Source of the DNA: Micromonosporaceae bacterium KJ-029
GTDB taxonomy: Bacteria; Actinomycetota; Actinomycetes; Mycobacteriales; Micromonosporaceae
Assembly (NCBI GenBank): GCA_005402585.1
Contig: BIFP01000048.1
Coordinates: forward strand, 186,001-250,000
Direction: 5' to 3'
Length of the DNA stretch: 64,000 nucleotides
Shown: piece by piece, positions 18,247 to 26,078 of the stretch
How the letters are laid out: each line of letters begins with the position of its first letter
Numbering within the stretch: the stretch's first letter is position 1
The notes under the pieces: generated by a model
Told to the model about the DNA's origin: nothing
The model's database searches: none
What the model saw: the letters and a program-made list of their open reading frames with translations, nothing else
Translations under genes and position numbers: made by a program

Positions 18247-18657
18247 TCAGTCGAGCTTCGGTGCGTAGCTGCCGAAGCCCCACAGGTGGCCCTCGAAGTC
18301 CCGCACCACGTACTCCCGTGAGCCGTAGTCGGTGTCGGTCAGCGGCATGATCACCTCGGCGCCCGCCGCGACGGCGCGGTCGTGGTGCGTGTCGACGTCG
18401 TCGCCGATGTACACGTACACGCCCTGGCTGGTGAACGGCAGGTCGCGGGGACTGCCCATGGGCAGCGTCGACGAGCCGGCCGGCCCGAGCTGGAAGGTGC
18501 CGATGCCCCAGCGCAGCTCGGCGTGCACGACCTGACCCTCGCCGCCGGTGGTGGTCTCCAGCACCTCGAAACCGAAGGCCAAACACAGCCAGTCGATCGC
18601 GGCGGCCGGATCCTGGTAGCGCAGGAACGGGATGACGGGTGCGACCACATCGGACAT
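18247..18657 (-). CDS. VOC-family protein, paralogue of the neighbour
   Basis: 136 residues, same PhnB-like VOC architecture as the gene at 17714 (shared A-I-D-W-L...F-G-F and V-V-H-A-E-L-R-W-type blocks). The ATG at 18657 has GGAGG nine nt upstream; the upstream in-frame ATG lacks a good site. The promoter region 18671-18693 carries the cluster's TGTCGA/ACGACA motif. About 110 bp separates it from the other VOC gene. The function is unknown. Confidence 0.85.
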   Translation of the reverse strand: MSDVVAPVIPFLRYQDPAAAIDWLCLAFGFEVLETTTGGEGQVVHAELRWGIGTFQLGPAGSSTLPMGSPRDLPFTSQGVYVYIGDDVDTHHDRAVAAGAEVIMPLTDTDYGSREYVVRDFEGHLWGFGSYAPKLD

Positions 18658-18670
18658 GAGAATCCTCCAG

Positions 18671-18693
18671 GTGTCGACATACGACAACACACC
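18671..18693. promoter_or_regulatory. ACGACA/TGTCGA-core motif upstream of VOC gene
   Basis: GTGTCGACATACGACAACAC lies 14 nt or more upstream of the VOC start. It contains TGTCGA and ACGACA, the words repeated in the other promoters of 18-31 kb, and a CGTATGTCG-like string also found upstream of P450-1. Read as a shared operator site; the regulator is unknown. Confidence 0.45.
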
Positions 18694-18737
18694 CTACCCG
18701 GGGCGGTCACCGGTGAACACAGTCGACACGACGCGGG

Positions 18738-19946
18738 TCAGCGGGCCCGCACCTCCAGCGGCAGCCGGTCGTACGCGCGCAGGCTGGCGTGCCGGCGCCG
18801 CACCGGCGGTGCGGCCGGCCCGAGGATCTCCACCGCGTTCACCAGGCGCTCGAACACCACCACCGACATCAGCCGGGCCAGCGCGGTGCCGAGGCAGTGG
18901 TGCAGTCCGCCGCCGAACCCGAGGTGCGGATTGGGGTCGCGCCCGACGTCGAGGCGTTCGGCGTCGGCGAAGACCGTGGCGTCACGGTTGGCCGCGCCGA
19001 TCAGCAGCAGCACCGTCCGCCCGGCCCGGATCTTCGCACCGGCCACCTCGACCGGCTCGCGGGCCACCCGGATGACGTTCTGGATCGGCGCGTCGTACCG
19101 CAGGAACTCCTCCACCGCCGACGGCACCAGCGCCGGGTCGGCGCGCAGCCGGCGCAGCTGCTCCGGATGGGCGAGCAGCGCGGCGACCCCGTTGGAGACC
19201 AGACCCATGGTGGTCTCGAACCCGGCGTGGAACAGAAAGAGCATGTTGTCCACGAAGTCCGCGACCGCCAGCCGGTCGGTGGCGGACTCCTCCCAGTACA
19301 TCCCGGCCAGCGTCGGCCCGCCCGGGCTGCTGCGGCTGGTGGACAGCAGCTCGCCGAGGTAGTCGTGCAGCCAGGGCAACGCGGCGTTGATGTCCCGCAG
19401 GTCGGACGAGGTGAGGTTGGCCGCGTCGAAGACCTTGGCCAGCGAGATGACCCGGGTCAGCACCTCCGGTCGGTCCCCGTCCGGGATGCCGATCAGGTCG
19501 CACACCACCCCGACCGGCAGCGGCACCGCCAGCTCGGTCACCACGTCGAGACGGCCACCGTCCAGGGCGGGTTGGAGCAGCGCGTCGGCCGCCGCGCCGA
19601 TCCGCCCGGCCAGCCGGCGTACCACCGGGGTGCCCAGCGCCCGGCCGATGAACCGCCGCAGCCGGGTGTGCTCCGGCGGGGTGCGGGCCAGCACGATCCG
19701 GTTCAGGAACTCCACTCCCGGGCCGTCGCCGAGGGTGAGTCGGGTGTACTCCGGCGGCATCCGGCTCTCCAACCGGTTGTCGCGCAGCAGCGTCGACACC
19801 GCGGTGTGCCCGGTGACCAGCCACTGGCCCAGCTCCACCCGGGACAGCGGACCCCGCGCGCGGAACTCGGCGTAGGCGGGGTACGGGTCGTCCTGGGTCG
19901 CCAGGAACGCGGCGGACAGGTGGGGACGCGCGGTGTCGGCTCGCAT
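18738..19946 (-). CDS. Cytochrome P450 monooxygenase 1
   Basis: A 402-residue soluble bacterial P450. The I-helix has A-G-F-E-T-T (oxygen activation), the K-helix region has E-E-F-L-R-Y, and the heme-thiolate loop is F-G-G-G-L-H-H-C-L-G with the axial cysteine. The ATG at 19946 is taken because the protein then begins like its homologues; upstream codons add an untypical tail. It is divergent from the condensation protein at 20066 with a motif-rich promoter between them. It is similar throughout to the P450 at 22750 (same I-helix signature), so the two look like paralogues working on related positions. No redox partner is encoded nearby. Confidence 0.92.
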   Translation of the reverse strand: MRADTARPHLSAAFLATQDDPYPAYAEFRARGPLSRVELGQWLVTGHTAVSTLLRDNRLESRMPPEYTRLTLGDGPGVEFLNRIVLARTPPEHTRLRRFIGRALGTPVVRRLAGRIGAAADALLQPALDGGRLDVVTELAVPLPVGVVCDLIGIPDGDRPEVLTRVISLAKVFDAANLTSSDLRDINAALPWLHDYLGELLSTSRSSPGGPTLAGMYWEESATDRLAVADFVDNMLFLFHAGFETTMGLVSNGVAALLAHPEQLRRLRADPALVPSAVEEFLRYDAPIQNVIRVAREPVEVAGAKIRAGRTVLLLIGAANRDATVFADAERLDVGRDPNPHLGFGGGLHHCLGTALARLMSVVVFERLVNAVEILGPAAPPVRRRHASLRAYDRLPLEVRAR

Positions 19947-20020
19947 GGATAGAACTATCCGGGAGTACGCCCCGGGCGACAAGACCCGACATACGTCAGT
20001 GCCCGTGGCCGGGCGATACC

Positions 20021-20050
20021 GTCGACACTGTCGACACCTGTCGTGTCGTG
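20021..20050. promoter_or_regulatory. Tandem GTCGACAC / TGTCGTGTCGTG repeats in divergent promoter
   Basis: Two copies of GTCGACAC at 20021 and 20030 (9-nt period) are followed by TGTCGTGTCGTG at 20039-20050. They lie between divergent P450-1 and the condensation protein, ending about 15 nt before the GTG. This is the densest copy of the cluster motif. Confidence 0.55.
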
Positions 20051-20065
20051 TTCTAGGCTCACCAC

Positions 20066-21370
20066 GTGCGTGACGAACCCGCTTCCGTCGGTCAACGTCT
20101 CCTGGCCCTGATGGACCACTACCGTGGCCGGGACAGCGCCCTCAACGAGCAGGTCCTGTGGCGGCTGCGCGGCCCGTACGACCACGAGGCCATGATCCGG
20201 GCGGTCGCCGCCCTCACCGCCCGGCACGAGCCACTTCGGACCACCTATCCGCGCGGTCGCCGGCTGCGTCAGCGGATCCACGAACCGCGACCGGTGCCGG
20301 TGCCGGTGACCGACGTGTCGGCCGAGCCCGACCCGGCCGCCGCCGCCCGGCGGATCGTCGCCACCGAGGTGTCGACCGGGGTGGACGCCTCGGTGTGGCC
20401 ACTCCGGCCGCGGGTGGTCCGGATCGACCCGCAGCACCACCTGGTGGTGCTCACCCTGCACCACTACTGCTCCGACGACTACTCCAACGCTCTGCTGGCC
20501 CGGGACCTGCGCGCGTTGTACGGCGAGGCGACCGGCGAGCCGGCCGACCTGCCCGCACCGCAGTGGCAGTACGCGCAGTGGGCCCGCTGGCAGTCCGAGC
20601 AGCTCTCCGGCGCGAACCTCGACCGACTCACCGGGTACTGGACGGGCAAGCTCACCGGCGCGCGCCTGGTCGAGCTGCCGGCCCGCCGGCAGCGCCCGGT
20701 ACCCGACGGCGAGCCGCCGTGGATCTCCGTGGAGTACCACGTCGACGCCGAGACCACCGCCGGCCTGCGACAGCTCGCCCGCCGGCACCGCACCACGTTG
20801 TTCCCGGTGACCCTGGCGGTGTTCTACGCGCTGCTGCACGCCGAGACCGGCGCCGGCGACCTCACGGTGGCCTCGCTGTTCGCCAATCGTGGGCAGCCGC
20901 AGGTCCGCGACACCGTGGGCTTCTTCGCCAGCATGGTGCTGCTCCGCGAACGCTTCACCCCGGACACCACCCTGAGCCAGCTGATCGCGCAGACCCGCGG
21001 CACCGTGATGGAGGCGATGCGCCACCAGGACCTGCCCCACCAGCTGCTTCCGCCGGACACGGTGGCCGGTGGTACCGGGCGCACCGACGACGTGCTGTTC
21101 CAGCTGCTCGGCAGCCTGATGACCCGGGCCGACATGGCCGGCGAGGAACTCGACGACATGGAGGCCCAGCTGGAGCGGCGGCGCTTCGCGCTGGAGTTCG
21201 TGGTCGTGCCGCAGGGCGACGTGCTCTCCGCGCTGCTGCTGTGCTCGCGCGCCGAGTTCGATCCGGCGTGGGCGGACGCCTTCGTCCGCGACTACGTCAC
21301 CCTGGTACGGCGGGCGGTCACCGACGCCGATGTCCCGCTCGCCGAGCTGCGCGCCGCGCCGGTAACCTGA
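20066..21370 (+). CDS. Stand-alone NRPS-type condensation-domain protein 1
   Basis: 434 residues forming a single condensation-superfamily domain with no A or PCP domain. The active-site motif is H-H-Y-C-S-D-D at about 132-138, so the catalytic second His and the structural Asp are present; the usual final Gly is Asp. Free-standing C proteins join two acyl or aminoacyl groups, or pass a carrier-bound acyl group to a small amine or alcohol. It is strongly similar to the protein at 26060 (A-S-V-x-Q-R-L-L near the N-terminus, W-Q-Y-A before mid-protein). The GTG start has no clear Shine-Dalgarno, and repeats end about 15 nt upstream. A PapA-like acyltransferase role is the alternative. Confidence 0.85.
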   Translation: MRDEPASVGQRLLALMDHYRGRDSALNEQVLWRLRGPYDHEAMIRAVAALTARHEPLRTTYPRGRRLRQRIHEPRPVPVPVTDVSAEPDPAAAARRIVATEVSTGVDASVWPLRPRVVRIDPQHHLVVLTLHHYCSDDYSNALLARDLRALYGEATGEPADLPAPQWQYAQWARWQSEQLSGANLDRLTGYWTGKLTGARLVELPARRQRPVPDGEPPWISVEYHVDAETTAGLRQLARRHRTTLFPVTLAVFYALLHAETGAGDLTVASLFANRGQPQVRDTVGFFASMVLLRERFTPDTTLSQLIAQTRGTVMEAMRHQDLPHQLLPPDTVAGGTGRTDDVLFQLLGSLMTRADMAGEELDDMEAQLERRRFALEFVVVPQGDVLSALLLCSRAEFDPAWADAFVRDYVTLVRRAVTDADVPLAELRAAPVT

Positions 21371-21412
21371 GCGCGCCGGACAACCACCCGTGCCGTTCGG
21401 GATGTACCAACA

Positions 21413-21442
21413 CGGGACCCGGGCGGAAGTGGCCGGGTCCCG
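21413..21442 (+). terminator. Hairpin after condensation protein 1
   Basis: Arms CGGGACCCGG and CCGGGTCCCG with a 10-nt loop, 42 nt past the stop codon; likely intrinsic terminator. Confidence 0.65.
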
Positions 21443-21611
21443 GGCGGGAGTGGCCGCAGGGCGTCAGCACGCGTTGGACCGGGTCGATCCCGACCAGCTC
21501 GGCGGGGCGGGTCCCCGACTGGCGCCCCGACGCCTCGTGGCGGCGTTCGACGCCGCCGGGACCGCTCCCAGGCCAGGCAGGTCGGATAACGAGGATGTTG
21601 CGCCCGTTTTA

Positions 21612-21704
21612 ATTGCGCCCGCAATCATCGACGTCGCACGAGTTGCATATGTAGTGCAATTTCCCGGCCAGTCGGGTGGCCGTCACTTGGAGTGCAAATT
21701 GCAC
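21612..21704. promoter_or_regulatory. Three TTGC/GCAA palindromes in a gene-free AT-rich patch
   Basis: Within the 459 bp between two convergent genes I see no coding sequence. It has an AT-rich patch with three inverted repeats: ATTGC-4-GCAAT (21612-21625), TTGCA-7-TGCAA (21643-21659) and GTGCAA-A-TTGCAC (21692-21704). The spacing and repetition suggest an operator array or a promoter for an unrecognised small RNA. Confidence 0.4.
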
Positions 21705-21829
21705 GCGCGTCGGTACCCGCGACAATCCGGTTAAGCGTTCGAATCGGACCGATTCCACCGTTATTTCTCCCCACGTGGCCCGGGTCCGGCCGGCCCCCCG
21801 CACCGGCACGACCGCCCGCGGATCGCTGG

Positions 21830-22276
21830 TCAGCCCCGGCTGCGCCCAGCCAGCGGGCCGGGGCACCAGCGCACCACACGCGCCTCCGAGACCACCGGGT
21901 GAGCCCTCCGCCGGCGCACCACCGGCCGGAGTTGCCGGCGCAACATGCGCCCGAGTTGCTCCGAGGCCACGCCCCGCCCGCTGCGGTAACGCTCCAGCAT
22001 CGCCCGTTCCGCACCGCACCGCACCACCACCGCGGCGCCGGCCGCACTGGCACCGGCGGCCACCTCGACCAGGGACGCGAACCCCACCTCGTCGACGACG
22101 GTCACTTCGGTCAGGTCGAGTTCGACGCGATCGGGCCGCGCGTCGAACTCGACCTGGTCCAGCATGTACTCGGCCACCCGGGTGACGTACCCGGCGGTGC
22201 TCCGGTCGACGTTGCCGCAGACCGAAATCGCGACGGCGGTACGGCTCACTCTCCGGGCCTTGACCATCGGCAACAC
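21830..22276 (-). CDS. STAS-domain protein lacking the phospho-serine
   Basis: 148 residues. The first 100 match the STAS fold of anti-sigma factor antagonists (SpoIIAA/RsbV): V-E-L-D-L-T-E-V-T-V-V-D-E-V-G-F occupies the strand-loop-helix that normally reads D-S-S-G. The phosphorylatable serine is replaced (D-E-V-G). The C-terminal 45 residues are Arg-rich and unrelated to the fold. GTG start at 22276 with GGGGGG just upstream. No anti-sigma kinase or sigma factor is adjacent. It could be a constitutively active or phospho-mimetic antagonist, or a repurposed STAS protein. Confidence 0.7.
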   Translation of the reverse strand: MLPMVKARRVSRTAVAISVCGNVDRSTAGYVTRVAEYMLDQVEFDARPDRVELDLTEVTVVDEVGFASLVEVAAGASAAGAAVVVRCGAERAMLERYRSGRGVASEQLGRMLRRQLRPVVRRRRAHPVVSEARVVRWCPGPLAGRSRG

Positions 22277-22355
22277 AATTCCCCCCTTCTGCTGGTGTTA
22301 CACCCTAGAGCGCACACGCGCGGCATGGGAATGACCGATCGGCTTCAATACTGTG

Positions 22356-22402
22356 ACATCCTCGTGCTATCTCCACCGATCAATTCTGATAGGCGAGGAT
22401 GT
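22356..22402. promoter_or_regulatory. Long hairpin in the STAS/P450-2 intergenic region
   Basis: ACATCCTCG and CGAGGATGT pair perfectly, with an inner CTATC/GATAG stem and a 16-nt loop. It lies 80 nt upstream of the STAS start on the minus strand and about 350 nt upstream of P450-2. It may be an RNA structure in the STAS leader or an operator. Confidence 0.4.
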
Positions 22403-22582
22403 ATATAACTTTCCGTGCCGCCACCGGAAGATCTCCGGCCCGCCACCCCCGGATCCGACGCCGGACCGCCGCTCGGCGATGAGCAGCACCTTTGATCGGG
22501 ACGCGCGCGGCACCCTCGGCGCCGGCCGGTCGGGCGGCAGCACGCGTGGCCGGCCCCGACTGAGGCCGAACCGACCCACCGG

Positions 22583-22628
22583 TGACAGCACGTGATCATG
22601 CGGGCACCAGGCGCCAGTCGTGCTGTCA
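22583..22628. promoter_or_regulatory. Second hairpin upstream of P450-2
   Basis: Perfect 10-bp arms TGACAGCACG / CGTGCTGTCA around a 26-nt loop, about 120 nt upstream of the P450-2 start. The rest of 22277-22749 has no convincing gene. Confidence 0.4.
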
Positions 22629-22729
22629 AGAATCGGCGGGAACCTTGACACGACCGGTCGGCCGCCACAGTGGACGCGCCTCCGAAGGTGTGTGGTGTGT
22701 CGTCATGCGACCCTTGCTCCACACCGCCA

Positions 22730-22742
22730 ACACGACAGACAC
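22730..22742 (+). promoter_or_regulatory. ACACGACAGACAC motif abutting the P450-2 start
   Basis: The 13-mer ACACGACAGACAC ends 7 nt before the P450-2 ATG and occurs identically at 26066-26078 at the start of condensation protein 2. No Shine-Dalgarno lies between it and the start. A related GTGTGTCGTC lies at about 22698. Confidence 0.55.
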
Positions 22743-22749
22743 TAGACAC

Positions 22750-23946
22750 ATGAGCGCACCGGCCCTGGCACCACGGTTCGACGCCCTGGACCCGAACGTC
22801 GTCGAGGATCCCTACCCCGAGTACGCCCGCCTGCGCGCCGCCGGGCCGGTGTGCCGGATCGGGCCGGGCAGCTGGGGTGTCACCCGCCACGCCGACGTCA
22901 CGGCGTTGCAGCACGATCCGCGACTGGGCAGCGAGTTCCCCGCCGGCTACCACGAGGTGTCGGTGGGCGACGGCCCGGCGAGCGCCTTCTTCCAACGGAT
23001 CATGCTCTACCGCGATCCACCCGACCACGTCCGGCTGCGCCGGCTGATGAGCCGGGCGTTCAGTCCCGCGGTCGTCCGCCAACTGCGCTCCTACGTCGAA
23101 GAACTGGTCGACGAGCTGCTCGCACCGGCGCTGAGCGCCGGCCGGATGGACCTGGTGCCCGAGCTGGCGTACCCGCTGCCGGTCCGGGTGGTCTGCCGGC
23201 TGATGGGCATCCCGCCGGAGTCCACCGAGGACGTGCGCCGGCACGCGATGAACCTCGGCCGGGCGTTCACGGCGGTCGTCCCCGAACACGCCCGCGCGGA
23301 GGCCGACGTGGCTGTCCGGTGGCTGCGCGAGCACATCGGCGCGCTGCTCGACCAGCGCCGGGCCCGCCGGGGGGACGACCTGCTCTCCCGGCTGCTCGAC
23401 GCCGAGGAGTCGGGCGACACCCTCACCCACGACGAGATCGTCGACAACACGGTCTTCTCGTTCTTCGCCGGCTTCGAGACCACCGTACACATGATCACCA
23501 CCGGTGCGGCCGCCCTGCTCAGCCACCCCGACCAGCTCGACCGGCTGCGCGCCGACCGGACGCTGGTCGGCACCGCCGTCGACGAGTTCCTGCGCTGGGA
23601 CGCGCCGATCCAGGGCACCGCGCGGTACGTCCGCGAGCCGATCGAGATCGGCGGGCGCACCGTCCGACGCGGTCGGGTCCTGGTACTGATGATCGGTTCG
23701 GCGAACCACGACGAGCGTCGCTTCTCCCGCCCCGACCGCCTGGACGTGGGCCGGGCGGACAACCCGCACGTCACCTTCGGCGGTGGCGCCCACCTGTGCC
23801 TCGGCGCCTTCCTGGCCCGGATGGAGGGAGCCGTGGTCTTCGACCGGTTGGCCCGCCTCGCCGTGCTGGAGCCCGACGGCCCGACCGTACGCGAGCGGAA
23901 CACCCCGTTCCGGGCGTACGCCTCGGTCCCGGTCCGGGTCGGCTGA
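22750..23946 (+). CDS. Cytochrome P450 monooxygenase 2
   Basis: 398 residues, soluble. I-helix A-G-F-E-T-T, K-helix E-F-L-R-W, and heme loop F-G-G-G-A-H-L-C-L-G with the axial cysteine are all present. The ATG at 22750 gives the usual bacterial P450 N-terminus; earlier in-frame codons run through the promoter. It is related to P450-1 in sequence and length. It ends convergently with the O-methyltransferase, separated by a GC hairpin. It probably hydroxylates or couples a carrier-bound or released intermediate; the exact reaction cannot be read from sequence. Confidence 0.92.
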   Translation: MSAPALAPRFDALDPNVVEDPYPEYARLRAAGPVCRIGPGSWGVTRHADVTALQHDPRLGSEFPAGYHEVSVGDGPASAFFQRIMLYRDPPDHVRLRRLMSRAFSPAVVRQLRSYVEELVDELLAPALSAGRMDLVPELAYPLPVRVVCRLMGIPPESTEDVRRHAMNLGRAFTAVVPEHARAEADVAVRWLREHIGALLDQRRARRGDDLLSRLLDAEESGDTLTHDEIVDNTVFSFFAGFETTVHMITTGAAALLSHPDQLDRLRADRTLVGTAVDEFLRWDAPIQGTARYVREPIEIGGRTVRRGRVLVLMIGSANHDERRFSRPDRLDVGRADNPHVTFGGGAHLCLGAFLARMEGAVVFDRLARLAVLEPDGPTVRERNTPFRAYASVPVRVG

Positions 23947-23974
23947 CCGGGACGCGCCCCTCGCCCACCGCCGG

Positions 23975-24000
23975 GCCCCGCCCGCCGAGCCGGGCGGGGC
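23975..24000. terminator. GC hairpin between convergent P450-2 and O-methyltransferase
   Basis: Perfect 10-bp arms GCCCCGCCCG / CGGGCGGGGC with a 6-nt loop in a 67-bp convergent gap; probable bidirectional terminator. Confidence 0.7.
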
Positions 24001-24013
24001 AGGCGGGCGCGAC

Positions 24014-25033
24014 TCAGTCCGCCGGCAGGGCCTCCAGCACGGTCAGGGTGGGCGTGCCGATGACCTGGGTCAGCCGCAGCCCGACCCGGTCCAGCAGCCG
24101 GCCGGTCTCCTCGGCGCCGCGGTGCGCGCCGCCGGTGAGCACCATCGCGTGCACGTCGAACAGCTTCGCCATGTCGAAGGTGTCCCCCGGCGGCAGTACC
24201 GCCTCCAGCAGCACCAGCCGCGAGTCGGGCCGCATGGCGGCCCGGACGTTGCCGAGGATCCGCGCGGCCTCGTCGTCGTCGAACCCGGGCAGCACCGTCT
24301 TGAGCAGGTAGCCGTCGCCACCGGCGGGTACCGCGTCGAAGGCGTTGCCGGGCACCACCTCGCAGCGGTCCGCCACGCCCGCCTCGGCCAGCACCTTCGG
24401 CGCGCCCGCCACGACGTGCGGCAGGTCGAACAGCACACCACGCACCGCGGCGAAGCGGGTGAGCAGGCCGGCCAGGAAACCGCCGGTGCCGCCGCCGATG
24501 TCGACCAGGGTGCCGAACCGCCGCCACGGGTACGCCCCGAGCACGGTGCGCAGGTGCAACCGGTTGACGCTGCGCATCCAGTCGTCGACCCGGGCGCTCT
24601 CCTGCGGATGCCCGGCGAGGTACGCCCAGTAGCCCTGACCGTGGACGTGATCGAAGGCCGGTTCCCCGGTACGCAGGGTGTGCCCGATCGCGGCCCAGGC
24701 CCGCACGTCGGAGTCGAGCAGGGTGAAGCTGTCGCGGAGGGACATCGGGTGGTCCCCGCGCAGCGGTTCGGCCAGCGGGGTGAGCGCGAACGTCGCGTCG
24801 GCGACCTCGGTGAACACGCCCCGGGCGGCGAGCGCGCGCAGCAGCCGCAGCAACGCGCCGGGGTGCGCACCGGCCGCCCCGGCCAGCTCCACCACTGTCC
24901 GCGGCCCGTCGGCGAGCAGGTCGGCGATGCGCAGGTCGCACGCGGCCCGCAGGGCGAACGGGGTGATCTGGTCGCCCAGTTCGCCGAGCCGGACCACGGC
25001 GGACAGGTCGAGACTCTGCCGTGCGGCCGCCAT
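24014..25033 (-). CDS. SAM-dependent O-methyltransferase (plant COMT-like type)
   Basis: 339 residues. An N-terminal winged-helix dimerisation domain (about 1-100) precedes the Rossmann methyltransferase domain, with V-D-I-G-G-G-T-G-G as the SAM-binding glycine loop and a later acidic V-L-F-D-L-P block. This architecture is typical of small-molecule O-methyltransferases in natural-product clusters (for example in anthracycline or phenolic pathways). It starts 1 nt after the stop of the diiron oxygenase, so the two form a two-gene operon. It may methylate a hydroxyl introduced by the oxygenase or a P450. Confidence 0.9.
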   Translation of the reverse strand: MAAARQSLDLSAVVRLGELGDQITPFALRAACDLRIADLLADGPRTVVELAGAAGAHPGALLRLLRALAARGVFTEVADATFALTPLAEPLRGDHPMSLRDSFTLLDSDVRAWAAIGHTLRTGEPAFDHVHGQGYWAYLAGHPQESARVDDWMRSVNRLHLRTVLGAYPWRRFGTLVDIGGGTGGFLAGLLTRFAAVRGVLFDLPHVVAGAPKVLAEAGVADRCEVVPGNAFDAVPAGGDGYLLKTVLPGFDDDEAARILGNVRAAMRPDSRLVLLEAVLPPGDTFDMAKLFDVHAMVLTGGAHRGAEETGRLLDRVGLRLTQVIGTPTLTVLEALPAD

Positions 25034-25034
25034 G

Positions 25035-26000
25035 TCAACGCCCCTTCCGTACGCGCAGCCGCTCTCCGGCGAACTGCAGCAGACCCAGTTTGTCGAGCCC
25101 GGTGCGGACCCGGTCGGTCATCAGGCCGATCTGGCCGAGCGCGACGGCCACCCGCGAGAACACCGCCTGCCGGTACTTGATCATGAGATCGTGATGGGTG
25201 GCGAAGGCCACCCCCTCGGCGCGCTCGACCTCCAGCCGCCGCCAGATGTCGTCGAGCAGGAACCTCTGGCGGATCAGCGCGGCCGCGTCGAGGACGAGCT
25301 CCTCCCGCTCCGCCCGCTCGGCCGTGGTCAGCTGCTCGTAGAGCCCGCTGAGGGAGAGCACCCCGAAAGTGACGTGCCGCGCCTCGTCGCGGGCCACGAG
25401 GTGGGTCAGGTCCTTGATCAGTGGATCGTGGAAGCTGCTGTTGGACAACCGGAACGAGGCCATCGCGATCGCCTCGACCATGATCTGCATGCCCAGCGCG
25501 GTGACGTCCCACCGCGAGTCGGACAGGATGTCGGTGAGCAGCTCCCGCAGTGGCGGCGACACGTCGTACGGCTCGGGGATCTTCTCCCGCAGGTACCGGG
25601 AGAAGACCTCGACGTGCCGGGCCTCGTCGACCGCCTGGGTGGCGGCGTAGAACTTGCTGTCCAGGTCGGGCACGGTCTCCACCAGCCGGGCGGCAACCAC
25701 CATGGCGGCCTGCTCGCCGTGCAGGAACTGGCTGACCATCCAGGACTGGAACTCCCAGCGGAACGCGTCCCAGGCGCGGGGGCCGCGCGGCGCGAGCGGC
25801 GAGTCGGCGAACGCGGCCATCGCGAAGGCGGAGTCGTCGGGCAGCGGCTCGCCGAACGGCACGGGGATCGACCAGTCGACGTCGGAGACCTTCCACTGGG
25901 CCGACTTGGCCCGCTCGTAGAGCGCCACCATCCGGGGGTCGGACGCCTCGTAGTCCCAGGTGAGTGTGGTGTCGACCCGGGCCGGCACGACAAAGCTCAT
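25035..26000 (-). CDS. Ferritin-like diiron oxygenase
   Basis: 321 residues, all helical, with three metal-ligand segments: H-G-E-Q-A-A, D-E-A-R-H-V-E and a second D-E-A-R-H-V-T. Paired ExxH motifs like these make the four-helix-bundle diiron site of R2-like and AurF/CmlI-type oxygenases. Such enzymes hydroxylate, N-oxygenate or desaturate. The ATG at 26000 directly follows GTTGTGTCGT with no Shine-Dalgarno, suggesting a leaderless message. It forms an operon with the O-methyltransferase and is divergent from condensation protein 2 (59-bp gap). N-oxygenation versus C-hydroxylation cannot be decided here. Confidence 0.85.
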   Translation of the reverse strand: MSFVVPARVDTTLTWDYEASDPRMVALYERAKSAQWKVSDVDWSIPVPFGEPLPDDSAFAMAAFADSPLAPRGPRAWDAFRWEFQSWMVSQFLHGEQAAMVVAARLVETVPDLDSKFYAATQAVDEARHVEVFSRYLREKIPEPYDVSPPLRELLTDILSDSRWDVTALGMQIMVEAIAMASFRLSNSSFHDPLIKDLTHLVARDEARHVTFGVLSLSGLYEQLTTAERAEREELVLDAAALIRQRFLLDDIWRRLEVERAEGVAFATHHDLMIKYRQAVFSRVAVALGQIGLMTDRVRTGLDKLGLLQFAGERLRVRKGR

Positions 26001-26078
26001 ACGACACAACGTACAGAGTGAGCTGACCGATGCCAATGGAGTGACGCTATCGTCGCTTCGTGAACACACGACAGACAC
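26001..26078. promoter_or_regulatory. Compact divergent promoter with two cluster-motif copies
   Basis: The diiron oxygenase and condensation protein 2 diverge over only 59 bp. ACGACACAAC abuts the oxygenase start codon (26001-26010), and ACACGACAGACAC (26066-26078) overlaps the first codons of the condensation gene. Neither start has a recognisable Shine-Dalgarno. Confidence 0.5.

Noticed and set aside
20021-20050. Short tandem repeats as a CRISPR-like array
   Set aside because: Only two 8-mer copies plus a related string in a promoter; no spacers or cas genes.
21390-21734. A 114-codon frame in the convergent gap
   Set aside because: No ribosome site, no family resemblance, and it runs across a terminator hairpin.
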